NCBI RefSeq assembly: GCF_000177675.1
Contig: NZ_ADGX01000016.1
Span: 1 to 64,000 of the forward strand
Direction: 5' to 3'
Source: Parafrankia sp. EUN1f
Lineage (GTDB): Bacteria; Actinomycetota; Actinomycetes; Frankiales; Frankiaceae
DNA: 64,000 nucleotides
Shown here piece by piece: positions 51,743-60,395 of this stretch. Within the stretch, counting starts at the first letter, position 1; every line of letters starts with the position of its first letter. Made by a program: the position numbers and the translations under genes. The notes beneath the pieces are model-generated. The model saw nothing but the letters and a program-made list of their open reading frames with translations, was not told the origin of the DNA and made no database searches.

Positions 51743-53656
51743 GTGATCGCTGGGGTTGCGGGCCTGGCCGCGGCTGCGTCATCGGTCGGGATGCTGATCG
51801 TCACCGCCGACGGCCGGGTGGCGTGGGTCAACGACGCGCTCGTCGAGCTGGTCACCGGTACGCGTGACCCGGACTCGCCGTTCGAGTCCCGCCTCGCGGT
51901 CGCCGAAGCCGGGCTGCCGCTCACCGGGCTGCACCCAGGTGCCCCACCGGTGGTCCTCGACTGGATCGCGGTCGACGGAACGTCGCATCTGCTGCGGATC
52001 ACCTGCCGTGACATGAGCGCGGGCCAGCCCTCGGAGCTGCTGCTCTTCGAGATCGTGGATCTGGCGGACGAGGCGGTGGCGAGCAGCCTCGGCCTGCTGC
52101 CCGGATCTGTCGGCGCGGCCGTCGACGCCACGCCGGTTGTTCCGACGCGGGATCCGGATGATCCGGCGGAAGGCACCGACCTGCCGGGCGGCGCCGCGGC
52201 GCCGGGCGGTGCAGGCGGGCTGGGCGGTGCAGGCGGGCTGAGCGACGGAGCCGGGTCGTCCGGTGATGTGGTGTTGCCCGGTGAAGACGCGGTGGTGCCG
52301 TCGGACGGACCCGCGCCGGATGGCGGAGCGGTTGCCGAGGTCGGGGCAGCGGCGGCGGCCGGGGTGTCCACCGATCCGCTGACCGGGCTGCTCACCCGGT
52401 ACGCGATGGCGGAGGACCTGGAGATCCGGACGACAGGCGTCCAGACAGCGGTGGGCTCGCTGCTTCTGCTTGACGTCGATCATCTTGCCGATGTCAACGA
52501 TCTGCAGGGCTACTCGGTGGGCGACGCTGTGCTCCGGGCCGTGGCCGGCCTGCTGCGGGAGGAACTGCCGGCGGACACCGTGCTCGGGCGCCTCGGTGGG
52601 GACGAGTTCGCCGTCCTCCTGCGCGAGGGCGGGGGAGACGAGGGCCTCGCGATCGCCGAACGTCTGTGCGCCGCGGTCGCCGCCCGCACCGCCGCGGCCG
52701 AGGAGGTCGCGGTGCAGGCCACCGTCAGCATCGGCGTGGTCCCGCTGGAGCTTGCGGCCGGCAGCGAGGCCGCCTTCGCCTGGGCGGACCTCGCGCTGCG
52801 GGAGGCCAAGCGGGTGGGGCGCAACCGGGCCCGGCTGTTCACCCGTGAGCAGTACGACGAGGCGGCGTTGCGGGTCACGGTGACCAGCAGGGTGGCGGCG
52901 GCGCTCGACAACGGCCAGATGTCGCTGGACGTCCTGCCCGTCGTCGACCTCGCGAGCCGCGAGGTGATCGGCTTCGAGCTGCTCTCCCGGCTGCGGGACG
53001 GGATCTGGCCCGAGCTGGGCCCGCGCGGCTTCCTGGCTGCCGCCGAGCACACCGACCTCGGTCTGCACCTCGATCGCTGGGTCGTGCTGCGCGCCGTGAA
53101 CGCACTGCTCAGCGGACTGTCCGGGCGGCTCTACGTGAACCTCGCGGCCCGCTCACTGCGGGATCCGGCCTTCGGCGACTTCGTCCTCTCGACCTTGCGG
53201 GATGGTCGTGTCGACCCCTCCCGCCTGGGCCTGGAGATCTCAGAGAGTGCCGCGGTGGCGAATCCGGACGCCGCGCGGCGCCTCGCCGAGCAGCTCGGCG
53301 CGGCCGGCTGCGCCGTCCTGCTCGACGACTTCGGGATGACCACCGGGGCGGTGACGGCGCTGCGGAACCTTCCGCTGTGGGCGGTGAAGATCGATACGGG
53401 GCTTGTTCGCACCATCGACACCAGTCCGCGTGATCGGGCCCTGGTCGAGGCGGTCGTTCAGATCGCACGGTCGGCAGGAATGATCGTGATCGCCGAGGGC
53501 GTCGATCGTGCCACGCTGCCGCCGACGCTGCTCGACATCGGTGTCGGGATTGCGCAGGGTTATCACGTCGGACGTCCACGGCGCCTGACCGAGCTGCTCG
53601 GTGGTCCGGACGGGGATGACGTCACGACGGTGATGAGCCTGGGTGGCCGTCGCTGA
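51743..53656 (+). CDS. PAS-GGDEF-EAL cyclic-di-GMP turnover protein
   Basis: The 637-residue soluble protein has an N-terminal PAS-like sensor (about 10-110), a disordered Gly/Ala/Asp linker, a GGDEF domain (about 212-370) and an EAL domain (about 385-630). The cyclase motif LGGDEF is intact but the RxxD inhibitory site before it is absent. The EAL side keeps the catalytic residues in variant form: FELLSRL for EAL, YVNLA, LEISES, LLDDFGM, AVKIDTGL, AEGVD and QGYHVGRP. It could synthesise and degrade cyclic di-GMP. GTG 51743 follows GGGAGG. Confidence 0.92.
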   Translation: MIAGVAGLAAAASSVGMLIVTADGRVAWVNDALVELVTGTRDPDSPFESRLAVAEAGLPLTGLHPGAPPVVLDWIAVDGTSHLLRITCRDMSAGQPSELLLFEIVDLADEAVASSLGLLPGSVGAAVDATPVVPTRDPDDPAEGTDLPGGAAAPGGAGGLGGAGGLSDGAGSSGDVVLPGEDAVVPSDGPAPDGGAVAEVGAAAAAGVSTDPLTGLLTRYAMAEDLEIRTTGVQTAVGSLLLLDVDHLADVNDLQGYSVGDAVLRAVAGLLREELPADTVLGRLGGDEFAVLLREGGGDEGLAIAERLCAAVAARTAAAEEVAVQATVSIGVVPLELAAGSEAAFAWADLALREAKRVGRNRARLFTREQYDEAALRVTVTSRVAAALDNGQMSLDVLPVVDLASREVIGFELLSRLRDGIWPELGPRGFLAAAEHTDLGLHLDRWVVLRAVNALLSGLSGRLYVNLAARSLRDPAFGDFVLSTLRDGRVDPSRLGLEISESAAVANPDAARRLAEQLGAAGCAVLLDDFGMTTGAVTALRNLPLWAVKIDTGLVRTIDTSPRDRALVEAVVQIARSAGMIVIAEGVDRATLPPTLLDIGVGIAQGYHVGRPRRLTELLGGPDGDDVTTVMSLGGRR

Positions 53657-53754
53657 CCAGGCCACCACGGCCTCGCGGGACCGTTCGCGGCCGCTTCGAA
53701 CCGCTCTGGAACATGCACGGGTTTCGCTGATCCGGTCGCTCCGGAGTGGTCGCT

Positions 53755-55074
53755 GTGCGTAGTGTCAGAGCTGTGGTTGGGGCGTCGGGGTCGGCGCCGT
53801 CGCGGCGCGCCCGGCTGGGCTCCCGGGCGTTTTCCGCGCGTGGGGGTCGCCCGTTCCGATGGCCGCCCTCGACGGGGTCGCTCTGGTCAGGGGCAGCGGC
53901 AGCCGCGGTGCTGGGGGGAACACTGCTGGCCACCTTCGGGCCGCCGCCCGCCGGTGACAGCGCGCCGGAGGGCCATCCTCCGCCGGCTGCCGCGGCGGCT
54001 GTGCCGTCGCGACCCGACCAGGTGCCGCCCGACGAGGCGCCGCCCCCCGACCAACCAGGGCCGTATGCGGTGGGCTACCAGACCCTGATCGTGCCGAACC
54101 CCGACCGCCCCGACCGCACCCTGACGACGTCGGTCTGGTATCCGACCTGGAAGGGGCCGACGCGTGCCGGTGAAAGGCCGCAGGACGGCGCCGCACGCTA
54201 CCCGGTGGCGTCCGACATCGCGGTGCCGTCGCGAGTCGCCCAGCAGGGGAGGTCGATCGCGCCCGGCCGTTTCCCGCTGGTGGTGATCTCGCACGGCAGC
54301 GCGGGCAGCCGGGTGCAGCTCGCCTATCTCGCCGAGGCGCTGGCGACGCACGGCTTTGTCGTGGCCGCGCCGGACCATCCGGGCGACACCATGATCGAGG
54401 CTGCCGAGGGTCGGCAGGCACCACTGGTGGAGCTGGCCAGCGACCGGCTGGTGGATGTCTCGAACGTCATCAGCGCGTTCACCGATGACGACTGCCCGCT
54501 CTCCAGCATCGTCCGGGCCGATGAGATCGGGGTGGTCGGCTTCTCCTTCGGTGGTCTGACCTCGGTCGTCTCCACGGTCGGATTCCTGCGCGCCCCGGCC
54601 GACCCTCGGGTGCGGGCCGTCGTCGGCATCGCCCCGGCCACCGAGGTCGTCCCGGCGCGGCTGCTCGGCCGTGTTCGGGTACCGGCCCTGCTGATCGGCG
54701 GTCGCCTGGACGGTGCGGTTCCGTTTGAGCGCAACGCGAGACGTGCGTTCGACGAGCTCACCGGCGCGCGCCCGCGCTACCTGGTCACGGTGGCGGGCGG
54801 GACGCACAACTCGTTCACCGAGATCTGCGCGCAGGCCGCGGCGGCCCGCGGGCACGACGTCGAGGACGGAGTGCGCGTTCGGCTGGAGGTGACGGAGGAG
54901 CTGACCTGCCGACCACCAGCCATCGACATCGACCGTGCGCAAGGCCTGGCTACCTACTACACGGTGGCTTTCCTCGAGAGCCGGCTGGCCGGCGTGCCGG
55001 GCTACGACAGCTATCTCACCGTGGCGGCGGCGGCAGAACGCCACCCCGAAGGCGAGCTCCGCGTGGCGAGCTGA
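53755..55074 (+). CDS. Membrane-anchored or secreted alpha/beta hydrolase
   Basis: The product (439 residues from GTG 53755, GGAG eight bases before) has one hydrophobic segment near residue 50, a Pro-rich stalk, then an alpha/beta-hydrolase domain. Catalytic motifs are oxyanion VVISHGSAG, nucleophile GFSFGG, a likely acid in GGRLDGAV and His in AGGTHNSF. It resembles the PAF-acetylhydrolase/dienelactone-like lipase group found in actinomycete exported proteins. The substrate is unknown. It follows the cyclic-di-GMP gene by about 100 bp but there is no functional tie. Confidence 0.82.
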   Translation: MRSVRAVVGASGSAPSRRARLGSRAFSARGGRPFRWPPSTGSLWSGAAAAAVLGGTLLATFGPPPAGDSAPEGHPPPAAAAAVPSRPDQVPPDEAPPPDQPGPYAVGYQTLIVPNPDRPDRTLTTSVWYPTWKGPTRAGERPQDGAARYPVASDIAVPSRVAQQGRSIAPGRFPLVVISHGSAGSRVQLAYLAEALATHGFVVAAPDHPGDTMIEAAEGRQAPLVELASDRLVDVSNVISAFTDDDCPLSSIVRADEIGVVGFSFGGLTSVVSTVGFLRAPADPRVRAVVGIAPATEVVPARLLGRVRVPALLIGGRLDGAVPFERNARRAFDELTGARPRYLVTVAGGTHNSFTEICAQAAAARGHDVEDGVRVRLEVTEELTCRPPAIDIDRAQGLATYYTVAFLESRLAGVPGYDSYLTVAAAAERHPEGELRVAS

Positions 55075-55314
55075 GCCCGGCAGGAAACGTCTGTGGTCTG
55101 ATCAGCCGCTACGCTGCCGTTCACCTGCGATGACGCGTCGAGTGACGGCGATGCCACCGTCGTGGACGGCCAATCAGATGACCGCCCCCGATCACGGCGG
55201 CTACGGTTGCCCGACCGGCCGGTGCCGACTCTCCCGGCGGCTGGCCGGCCGTCGCCGGTGTGGCGGGCAGCGTCCAGCGGTACGGCGATGTGACCCGCGA
55301 GGAGGTCGACCAGC

Positions 55315-55890
55315 ATGTCCGCTCGCCAGATCCGGCGGTTTCACCTGGAGCGAGAGGTAGATGTGTCCGGAGTCTCGGGCACCGGGGCGGTGGCATACGG
55401 AGTGCAGGCTCCGGACGGTACCTGCGTGTTGTGGTGGAACTCCGACCACGGGTCCGTCGCCATCTACCCGTCGATGCAATCACTTTTGGCGATACACGGC
55501 CACGGAGGGATGACCAACGCCGTGTACATCGACGGCCCGGAGGCGGCCGGCCGGGCCGCTGCCCTCGCGCCACCCGAGCCCGGTGCGACCGAACTGACCG
55601 ACGCGGTCGGCGCGACCGGCGCGACCGCGCATGACGCGCCCAGGTCGTCGGTGGGTGCGCCGCGTGCCAGGCGGGTACCCGCAGCCGCCAGGGTCGGCGG
55701 CGGGCGGGGCGCGGTGGCACGCGGCGCCGGCCGGAACGGGCGTGGGCGCATCGCCAAGCCCTCCTGGGGAGCAACCGCCGGCCTGATCATCGGGCGGGCG
55801 GCCACGCGGGGTGGTGCCGCCCGGGCCCTGCCTGTTCAGGCCAGCGGGCGGAAGCACGGCGCGGTCGGGCCATCCGGGTCGATGGTGTAG
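55315..55890 (+). CDS. Unknown protein with actinobacterial RRFHLERE-type domain
   Basis: ATG 55315 follows GAGGAGG. The first 75 residues (RRFHLEREVDVSGVSGTG, then CVLWWNSDHGSVAIYPSM and HGHGGMTNAVYIDG) look like a small beta-sheet domain that I have seen in actinobacterial proteins of unknown function. The rest is a disordered Ala/Arg/Gly tail. The last 55 bp overlap the end of the reverse gene at 55836, which hints that the coding tail of one of them is longer than the functional protein. I have no functional call. Confidence 0.65.
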   Translation: MSARQIRRFHLEREVDVSGVSGTGAVAYGVQAPDGTCVLWWNSDHGSVAIYPSMQSLLAIHGHGGMTNAVYIDGPEAAGRAAALAPPEPGATELTDAVGATGATAHDAPRSSVGAPRARRVPAAARVGGGRGAVARGAGRNGRGRIAKPSWGATAGLIIGRAATRGGAARALPVQASGRKHGAVGPSGSMV

Positions 55891-56474
55891 AGGGCAAGCG
55901 TGCCGGCCATGTCCTGAGGGTCGACTCCGATCATTCGCATGTCATCGGCGAGGCTGGCCATCACGCCGAGGGCATGGCGCAGCATGACGGCGGCCATGCC
56001 GCGCGGGCTGTCGACCTGGGCGCGGAACTCGACCGCGGAACCGGCGTCGGACGTCAGCGCCGCCAGCGTGCCCAACCTGATTCGATCGGTCAACGTCTCC
56101 CAGACCCGCTCCGACTCCGGAGCCTCCGGGCTACGCCATACCTGGCGATAGGTCATCGCGGCGACCACCGCGGCCGGGGGGCGCCCCGTCCGCAGGTGGA
56201 TCGTGACCGTCCACATCGCCAGCAGCCAGGACAGTGCTGTCATCGTGCGATGGGGGTCATCCTCCACTCGTTCGACGAGCTGTTGCTCGGCGGCAAATCT
56301 GGTCTGAACTGACAGCCATGCCACGACGAGTCGCTCTATGTCGACGACGTCGATCATGGGTAGTTCACGGGGATGGGGACGGGCGAGCGCGGCGGCCCGC
56401 CGTGAGCTGGTATCTACCAGGGCCAACGCCCCCGCGTCCGGGAGAGTCTGCCAGGCAAGTCCCGACAGCGGCAT
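55836..56474 (-). CDS. Unknown actinobacterial protein
   Basis: The protein (212 residues from ATG 56474; GTG 56483 or ATG 56357 also possible) is largely helical and soluble, with WLLAMWTVTIHLRTGRPPAAV and SPRGMAAVMLRHALGVMASLAD. I recognise no family. Start choice is unsettled because no ribosome site precedes any candidate. Its 3' end overlaps the convergent 55315 gene. A long inverted repeat lies just upstream at 56500-56528. Confidence 0.55.
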   Translation of the reverse strand: MPLSGLAWQTLPDAGALALVDTSSRRAAALARPHPRELPMIDVVDIERLVVAWLSVQTRFAAEQQLVERVEDDPHRTMTALSWLLAMWTVTIHLRTGRPPAAVVAAMTYRQVWRSPEAPESERVWETLTDRIRLGTLAALTSDAGSAVEFRAQVDSPRGMAAVMLRHALGVMASLADDMRMIGVDPQDMAGTLALYTIDPDGPTAPCFRPLA

Positions 56475-56499
56475 GGCGCACACGCTAACCCGGCGCGGG

Positions 56500-56528
56500 A
56501 GCTTTAACCATCAGGGTTGATGAAAGCT
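56500..56528. promoter_or_regulatory. AT-rich interrupted inverted repeat
   Basis: AGCTTTAACC (56500-56509) and GGTT-GATG-AAAGCT (56515-56528) form arms AGCTTT/AAAGCT and AACC/GGTT around a short loop. It sits in the spacer upstream of the 55836 gene and could be an operator or a weak terminator. Confidence 0.35.
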
Positions 56529-56683
56529 TGTTGTCAGTTACGTTTCCCGCCCTACCCGTCTGTGCCGGTCGGTCGGTTTTTCTGCCGGTTCTGTCACCTT
56601 TGCTTCCCGATCGGTGACAGGCGATGCCTGGCGGCGCGCCCAGAGTGCCCGGTCAGGGACACAGCGGGGCCGCCGCCGCATCG

Positions 56684-57508
56684 TCACTCGCCCAGAAGGT
56701 CTAGGACGATGGTGGGGGGCTGGGTGGGTGTGGTCGTGATGTGGGTGCGCCAGTGGGTTTCGGCGGCGTCGGGGTCGTGGTGCGCGATGAGGTCGAGCAG
56801 GTGGGTGTGGTCGTGGTGGTTGTGAGGCGTGGGGTGCGGGGGTGGTGTGTGGGTGTCGAGGATGTGGCGGAGCATTCCGGCGATCATGGTGAGGGTCTGG
56901 TTGCCGGCGTGCTCGAGGAGCTGGTGGTGGAAGTGGGCGGGGTCGGGGTGAGTGAGGGCTGTGTGCAGGGCCGTGAGCGTGGCGTCGGTGTGGTGGGTCG
57001 CAAGCAGGCGGACGGCCGCGGGTTCGAGCAGGGTGTGGGCGGTGTGGACGTCAGCGAGAGTGGTGTGGCGGTGTTCGAGGACGAGGCCCGCGTAGCGTGC
57101 GGCGACCTGGCCGTCGGGGGTGTGGACGCGGGCACCGCCGTGGGCGCCGCGGCGGACGGAGATGAGCGCTTCGGATTCGAGGACGCGGAACGCCTCGCGC
57201 AGGGTGGGGCGGGAGACGCCGAACTGCTCCATGAGGACGGCTTCGGGGGGCAGCGCGTCGCCTTCGACGAGTTCGCCGCGGACGATCTGTCGGCGGAGCT
57301 GGGCTGCGACGAGCTCGGCGGTCTTGGGCACCCGCACCTGCTGCCCGACCTTGTTCTCGGGCAGCGGGCCGATGCGCGGTGGGCCCGCCGACCCGGCGCC
57401 TGTTCCGTCGGCTGCCCCCGCTGCGGCGGATTCGCTGCCGCGCCGGGGTACGCGCAGCGCATGCCCTCCGCGCACTGCACTGATGTTGGCCGTATTCAGT
57501 AACGCCAT
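56684..57508 (-). CDS. FadR-subfamily GntR regulator with His-rich C-terminus
   Basis: From ATG 57508 (GGGGGAG upstream) the 274-residue protein has a 60-residue lead and a GntR winged helix (about 63-130: AAQLRRQIVRGELVEGDALP, VLMEQFGVSRPTLREAFRVL). A short FCD-type helical ligand domain (about 140-274) follows. The end is extremely His/Thr/Pro-rich (HTHTPPPHPTPHNHHDHTH). FCD domains often bind a metal with conserved histidines, which may lie in this set. The coding strand is biased toward CAC and ACC codons here, so the other strand is nearly free of A. The likely effector and targets are unknown. Confidence 0.83.
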   Translation of the reverse strand: MALLNTANISAVRGGHALRVPRRGSESAAAGAADGTGAGSAGPPRIGPLPENKVGQQVRVPKTAELVAAQLRRQIVRGELVEGDALPPEAVLMEQFGVSRPTLREAFRVLESEALISVRRGAHGGARVHTPDGQVAARYAGLVLEHRHTTLADVHTAHTLLEPAAVRLLATHHTDATLTALHTALTHPDPAHFHHQLLEHAGNQTLTMIAGMLRHILDTHTPPPHPTPHNHHDHTHLLDLIAHHDPDAAETHWRTHITTTPTQPPTIVLDLLGE

Positions 57509-58236
57509 GACGGTGCTCCCCCAGTTCCTCATGCCGCCGGCATCCGCGGGTTGACGCGGCCGGCCGCATTGGCGGTGTCCATGTCCACGCTCGTCGTTGA
57601 GCAACGGCCGCGCCGGAGGTTCTGGCACGCCCGCGATGACGTCCGCTTGCCTGGCGGACACCACCGTGGGCGCCGAGCGATCGAAACCCGACGACGACTA
57701 CAAGGCCCTGACTACAAGGCGTGCTTGTGAAGTTGCATTGTGGCATCAGATGGACTGGGTTGGTTGGGCTGGGGAGAATCAGACCACGGTGTAAACCACA
57801 AATGGCTTGGCGTAATACGGCCGCGTCGTTACTCAAAGTGGCGAGATCGTAGTGGTCGCCGCCGGGCTCCCGGTGCGTTCCCGGGAGAGCGCTCGGCCCC
57901 GGATCCACATGCCGACCGGCATTCATCGGCTGTGGGCGTCCGATGGCCGAGCGGCGTCGGTGACGTCTCCGCCGAAGCCACGCAATCACACAGGGTCGCG
58001 CTGCGTGGCTGCCCGGATCGCAGAACGATTTCGGTAGCCACTCCGCTCTCGGCGCGTCGCGGCACACACGGTGTCTCCGTCGCCGGCGTGTCGCGCCCGG
58101 GTTGTGGCCGTTGGTGTGCCGCGGAACGCGAACGGGCCCGGCATCGCGGTCGGTGCCACCGCGATGCCGAGCTTCATGCGAACCTGCAAGGCCTGCTGCG
58201 CCGGCCGTTCTTTCCGGGTGGGTCGCTGGGCCTGTG
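57509..58236. other. Gene-poor region upstream of the GntR gene
   Basis: This 730-bp stretch has an AT-richer middle (57640-57830) and no intact gene. It contains the probable GntR promoter and a short remnant on the reverse strand at 58118-58177 resembling the start of a sugar-phosphate isomerase. A 200-codon frame crossing into ahpD on the opposite strand lacks a ribosome site and is not credible. Confidence 0.45.
58118..58177 (-). pseudogene. Possible 5' remnant of a sugar-phosphate isomerase gene
   Basis: From ATG 58177 the reverse strand encodes MKLGIAVAP...GPFAFRG, which resembles the first 20 residues of TIM-barrel sugar phosphate isomerases/epimerases of actinomycetes. After FRG the similarity stops and the frame continues as meaningless sequence. 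No continuation is visible in the other frames nearby. This is a tentative, short match made from memory. Confidence 0.25.
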
Positions 58237-58776
58237 TCAGGTCGCCGCGGCGACCTGTTCGTGTGCCTCGAGGGTCACCGCCGCGGCGTGGACGACCGAG
58301 GCCACCCGGATCGCGTCCTGGATGACCTCCCGGGAGACGTCCCGCTTACGTAGCTCCTGCTCGTGAGCGGTGAGGCACATACCGCAGCCGTTCACGGCCG
58401 AGACGGCCAGCGACCAGAGCTCGAAGTCGACCTTGTCGACGCCCGGGTTGGCGATGGCGTTCATCCGCAGACCGGCCCGCAGCCTGGAGTACTCCTTGTC
58501 CTCCAGCAGATGCATCGTCCGGTAGTAGATGTTGTTCATGGCCATGAGTGCCGCGGCGGTGCGGGCGGCGGTCGCGGCCTCGGGGGTGAGGAACGCCCGG
58601 GCCTCGGCCTCCAGCTCCGCCAGCGCGGTGCGGCCGCGGCTGGCGATCGCGGAGGCCAGTACCGTTCCCCACAGCTGCTGGGGGCTCAGGTTGGACTGCG
58701 ACGTCACCGAACCGAGGTTGAGCCGGATGTCCTTGGCGTAGTCGGGAAGCAGCTCCCGAAGGCGAGCCACCCCCAT
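58237..58776 (-). CDS. ahpD: Alkylhydroperoxidase AhpD
   Basis: The 179-residue protein matches mycobacterial AhpD closely: the active-site cysteines C131 and C134 in [12 protein letters not shown], with H138 and E119, correspond to C130, C133, H137 and E118 of the tuberculosis enzyme. It passes electrons to AhpC and has weak peroxidase activity. ATG 58776 overlaps the ahpC stop (TGATG), showing translational coupling in an ahpC-ahpD operon that is divergent from oxyR. Confidence 0.95.
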   Translation of the reverse strand: MGVARLRELLPDYAKDIRLNLGSVTSQSNLSPQQLWGTVLASAIASRGRTALAELEAEARAFLTPEAATAARTAAALMAMNNIYYRTMHLLEDKEYSRLRAGLRMNAIANPGVDKVDFELWSLAVSAVNGCGMCLTAHEQELRKRDVSREVIQDAIRVASVVHAAAVTLEAHEQVAAAT

Positions 58777-59336
58777 CAGGCCGCGACCTCCGCGGGGGCC
58801 TTGCCACCGCCGAGCGTGGCCTCGCCCTTCTGCCAGTTGCACGGGCACAGCTCGTCGGTCTGCAGGGCGTCGAGCACGCGCAGCACCTCGGCCGGATTGC
58901 GGCCGACGCTGCCCGCGGTGACCATCACGAACTGGACGACGCCGTCCGGGTCGATGATGAAGGTCGCCCGCTGTGCCACACCGTCGTCCCCGAGCACGCC
59001 GCAGGCCTGGGTCAGCTCGCGCTTGATGTCCGACAGCATCGGGAACGGCAGCTCGCGCAGGTCCTCGTGGCTCTGCCGCCAGGCGAGGTGGACGTACTCG
59101 TTGTCCGTCGACACGCCGAGGACCTGTGCGTCACGGTCGGCGAACTCGCTGTTGAGCCGGCCGAACGCGGCGATCTCGGTCGGGCAGACGAAGGTGAAGT
59201 CCTTCGGCCAGAAGAACACGACGCGCCACTGGCCCGGACGGCTGCTGGAGGTCTCCTGCACGAACGCCGTGTCCGGGTTCAGGGAGACGACCCCGGTCAG
59301 GTCGTAGGCGGGGAAGACGTCGCCGACGGTCAGCAT
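58776..59336 (-). CDS. ahpC: Alkyl hydroperoxide reductase subunit C (2-Cys peroxiredoxin)
   Basis: The 186-residue peroxiredoxin has peroxidatic C51 in DFTFVCPTE and resolving cysteines near 164-166 in ELCPCNW, as in mycobacterial AhpC. It reduces hydrogen peroxide, alkyl peroxides and peroxynitrite, and is recycled through AhpD. The start is ATG 59336. The 112-bp spacer to oxyR contains nested inverted repeats expected for OxyR binding. Confidence 0.95.
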   Translation of the reverse strand: MLTVGDVFPAYDLTGVVSLNPDTAFVQETSSSRPGQWRVVFFWPKDFTFVCPTEIAAFGRLNSEFADRDAQVLGVSTDNEYVHLAWRQSHEDLRELPFPMLSDIKRELTQACGVLGDDGVAQRATFIIDPDGVVQFVMVTAGSVGRNPAEVLRVLDALQTDELCPCNWQKGEATLGGGKAPAEVAA

Positions 59337-59411
59337 TCGAACGATCTCCTGTCTCTGGTACCCCGGGGTGGGGCGACGGGCTCCACTCTTGCGACCGTCT
59401 ACTCAGAAGGG

Positions 59412-59450
59412 AAATCGAAAGATTTGGGGAATCTGATAGCTTGAGGCTAT
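59412..59450. promoter_or_regulatory. OxyR-binding region in the ahpC-oxyR spacer
   Basis: AAATC-GAAA-GATTT (59412-59425), overlapping AGATT-TGGGG-AATCT (59420-59434), and ATAGC-TTGAG-GCTAT (59436-59450) are three short inverted repeats in the AT-rich part of the divergent spacer. The last overlaps the oxyR ATG. ATAG/CTAT dyads are typical of actinobacterial OxyR sites, so control of both ahpCD and oxyR is likely. Confidence 0.6.
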
Positions 59451-60395
59451 GGCTCAACCTCAGCCCACCCTCGCCCAACTCCGGGCGCTGGTGGGTGTGG
59501 CGGATCACCGGCACTTCGGTCGGGCGGCGGCCTCGCTGCACGTCAGTCAGCCCACCCTGTCGAGCGCGGTGGCGGCGCTGGAGCGCACGCTCGGCATCCA
59601 GCTCGTCGAGCGCACCACCCGCAGTGTGCTGCTGACGCCGGTCGGGGAGGAGATCGTCGCGCGGGCCCGTGGGGTCCTCGGGGCGGTGGACGACATCGCG
59701 CAGGTCGCGGTGCGTGCGCAGGTGCCGCTGTCGGGTGATATCAGGCTCGGGGTCATCCCCACCGTGGCGCCCTATCTGCTGCCCCGCCTGCTCCCGTCGC
59801 TGCGCGCCCAGCGGCCGCAGGCGAGCCCGCGGCTGCGGGAGGCCCAGACCGCGGCGCTGCTGGAGGAGCTGCGTGGCGGCGCGCTCGACCTGGCGTTGCT
59901 CGCGCTGCCGACCGACGAGCCCGGAGTCGCCGAGCTGCCGCTCTACGACGAGGATTTCGTCCTGGTGACACCGGTGGATCATCCGATGGCCGGCGGGGAC
60001 GGGCTGCCGGTGGCCGCGCTCGGCGGCCAGGAGCTGCTGCTGCTGGAGGACGGGCACTGCTTCCGGGCCCAGGCTCTCGATGTGTGCCGGGAGGCGGGGG
60101 CGCGGGAGCGCAGCGCGTTGCGTGCCGCGAGCCTGTCGACGATCGTGCAGATGGTCGCCGGTGGGCTGGGGCTCACGCTGGTTCCCGCGGCCGCGGTGGG
60201 CGTTGAGGTGGGGAGGGGCGTGGCCTCGCGACGGCGACCTTCCGCACCCCGGCGCCCCGCCGGCGGATCGGTCTCGCGTATCGGGCGACGTCCGCCCGGG
60301 TGGCCGAATGGAGTCTGCTCGCCGCCGAGATCCGTGCGGCGCTGCCGGGCACCGGCCTGCCGGTGACACCGACCGCGCTGACGGCGGGTTCCTGA
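59449..60395 (+). pseudogene. oxyR: OxyR regulator with apparent -1 frameshift near 3' end
   Basis: The LysR-type regulator has an N-terminal winged helix (LAQLRALVGVADHRHFGRAAAS, given in part) and an effector domain with both redox cysteines in LLEDGHCFRAQALDVCREAG, as in OxyR. The first frame runs on from about 60215 into arginine/proline-rich nonsense and stops at 60366. In the next frame the family-like end appears: GRGLATATFRTPAPRRR, then IGLAYRATSARVAEWSLLAAEI, stopping at 60395. The junction lies in a G-rich run (about 60208-60220), consistent with one missing base: a real mutation or a sequencing error. DNA binding and sensing residues are intact up to the shift. Confidence 0.75.

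Noticed and set aside
57740-58366. A 208-codon forward frame across the ahpD end
   Set aside because: Its 3' part is antisense to ahpD and its sequence is Arg/Ser-rich without a start signal.
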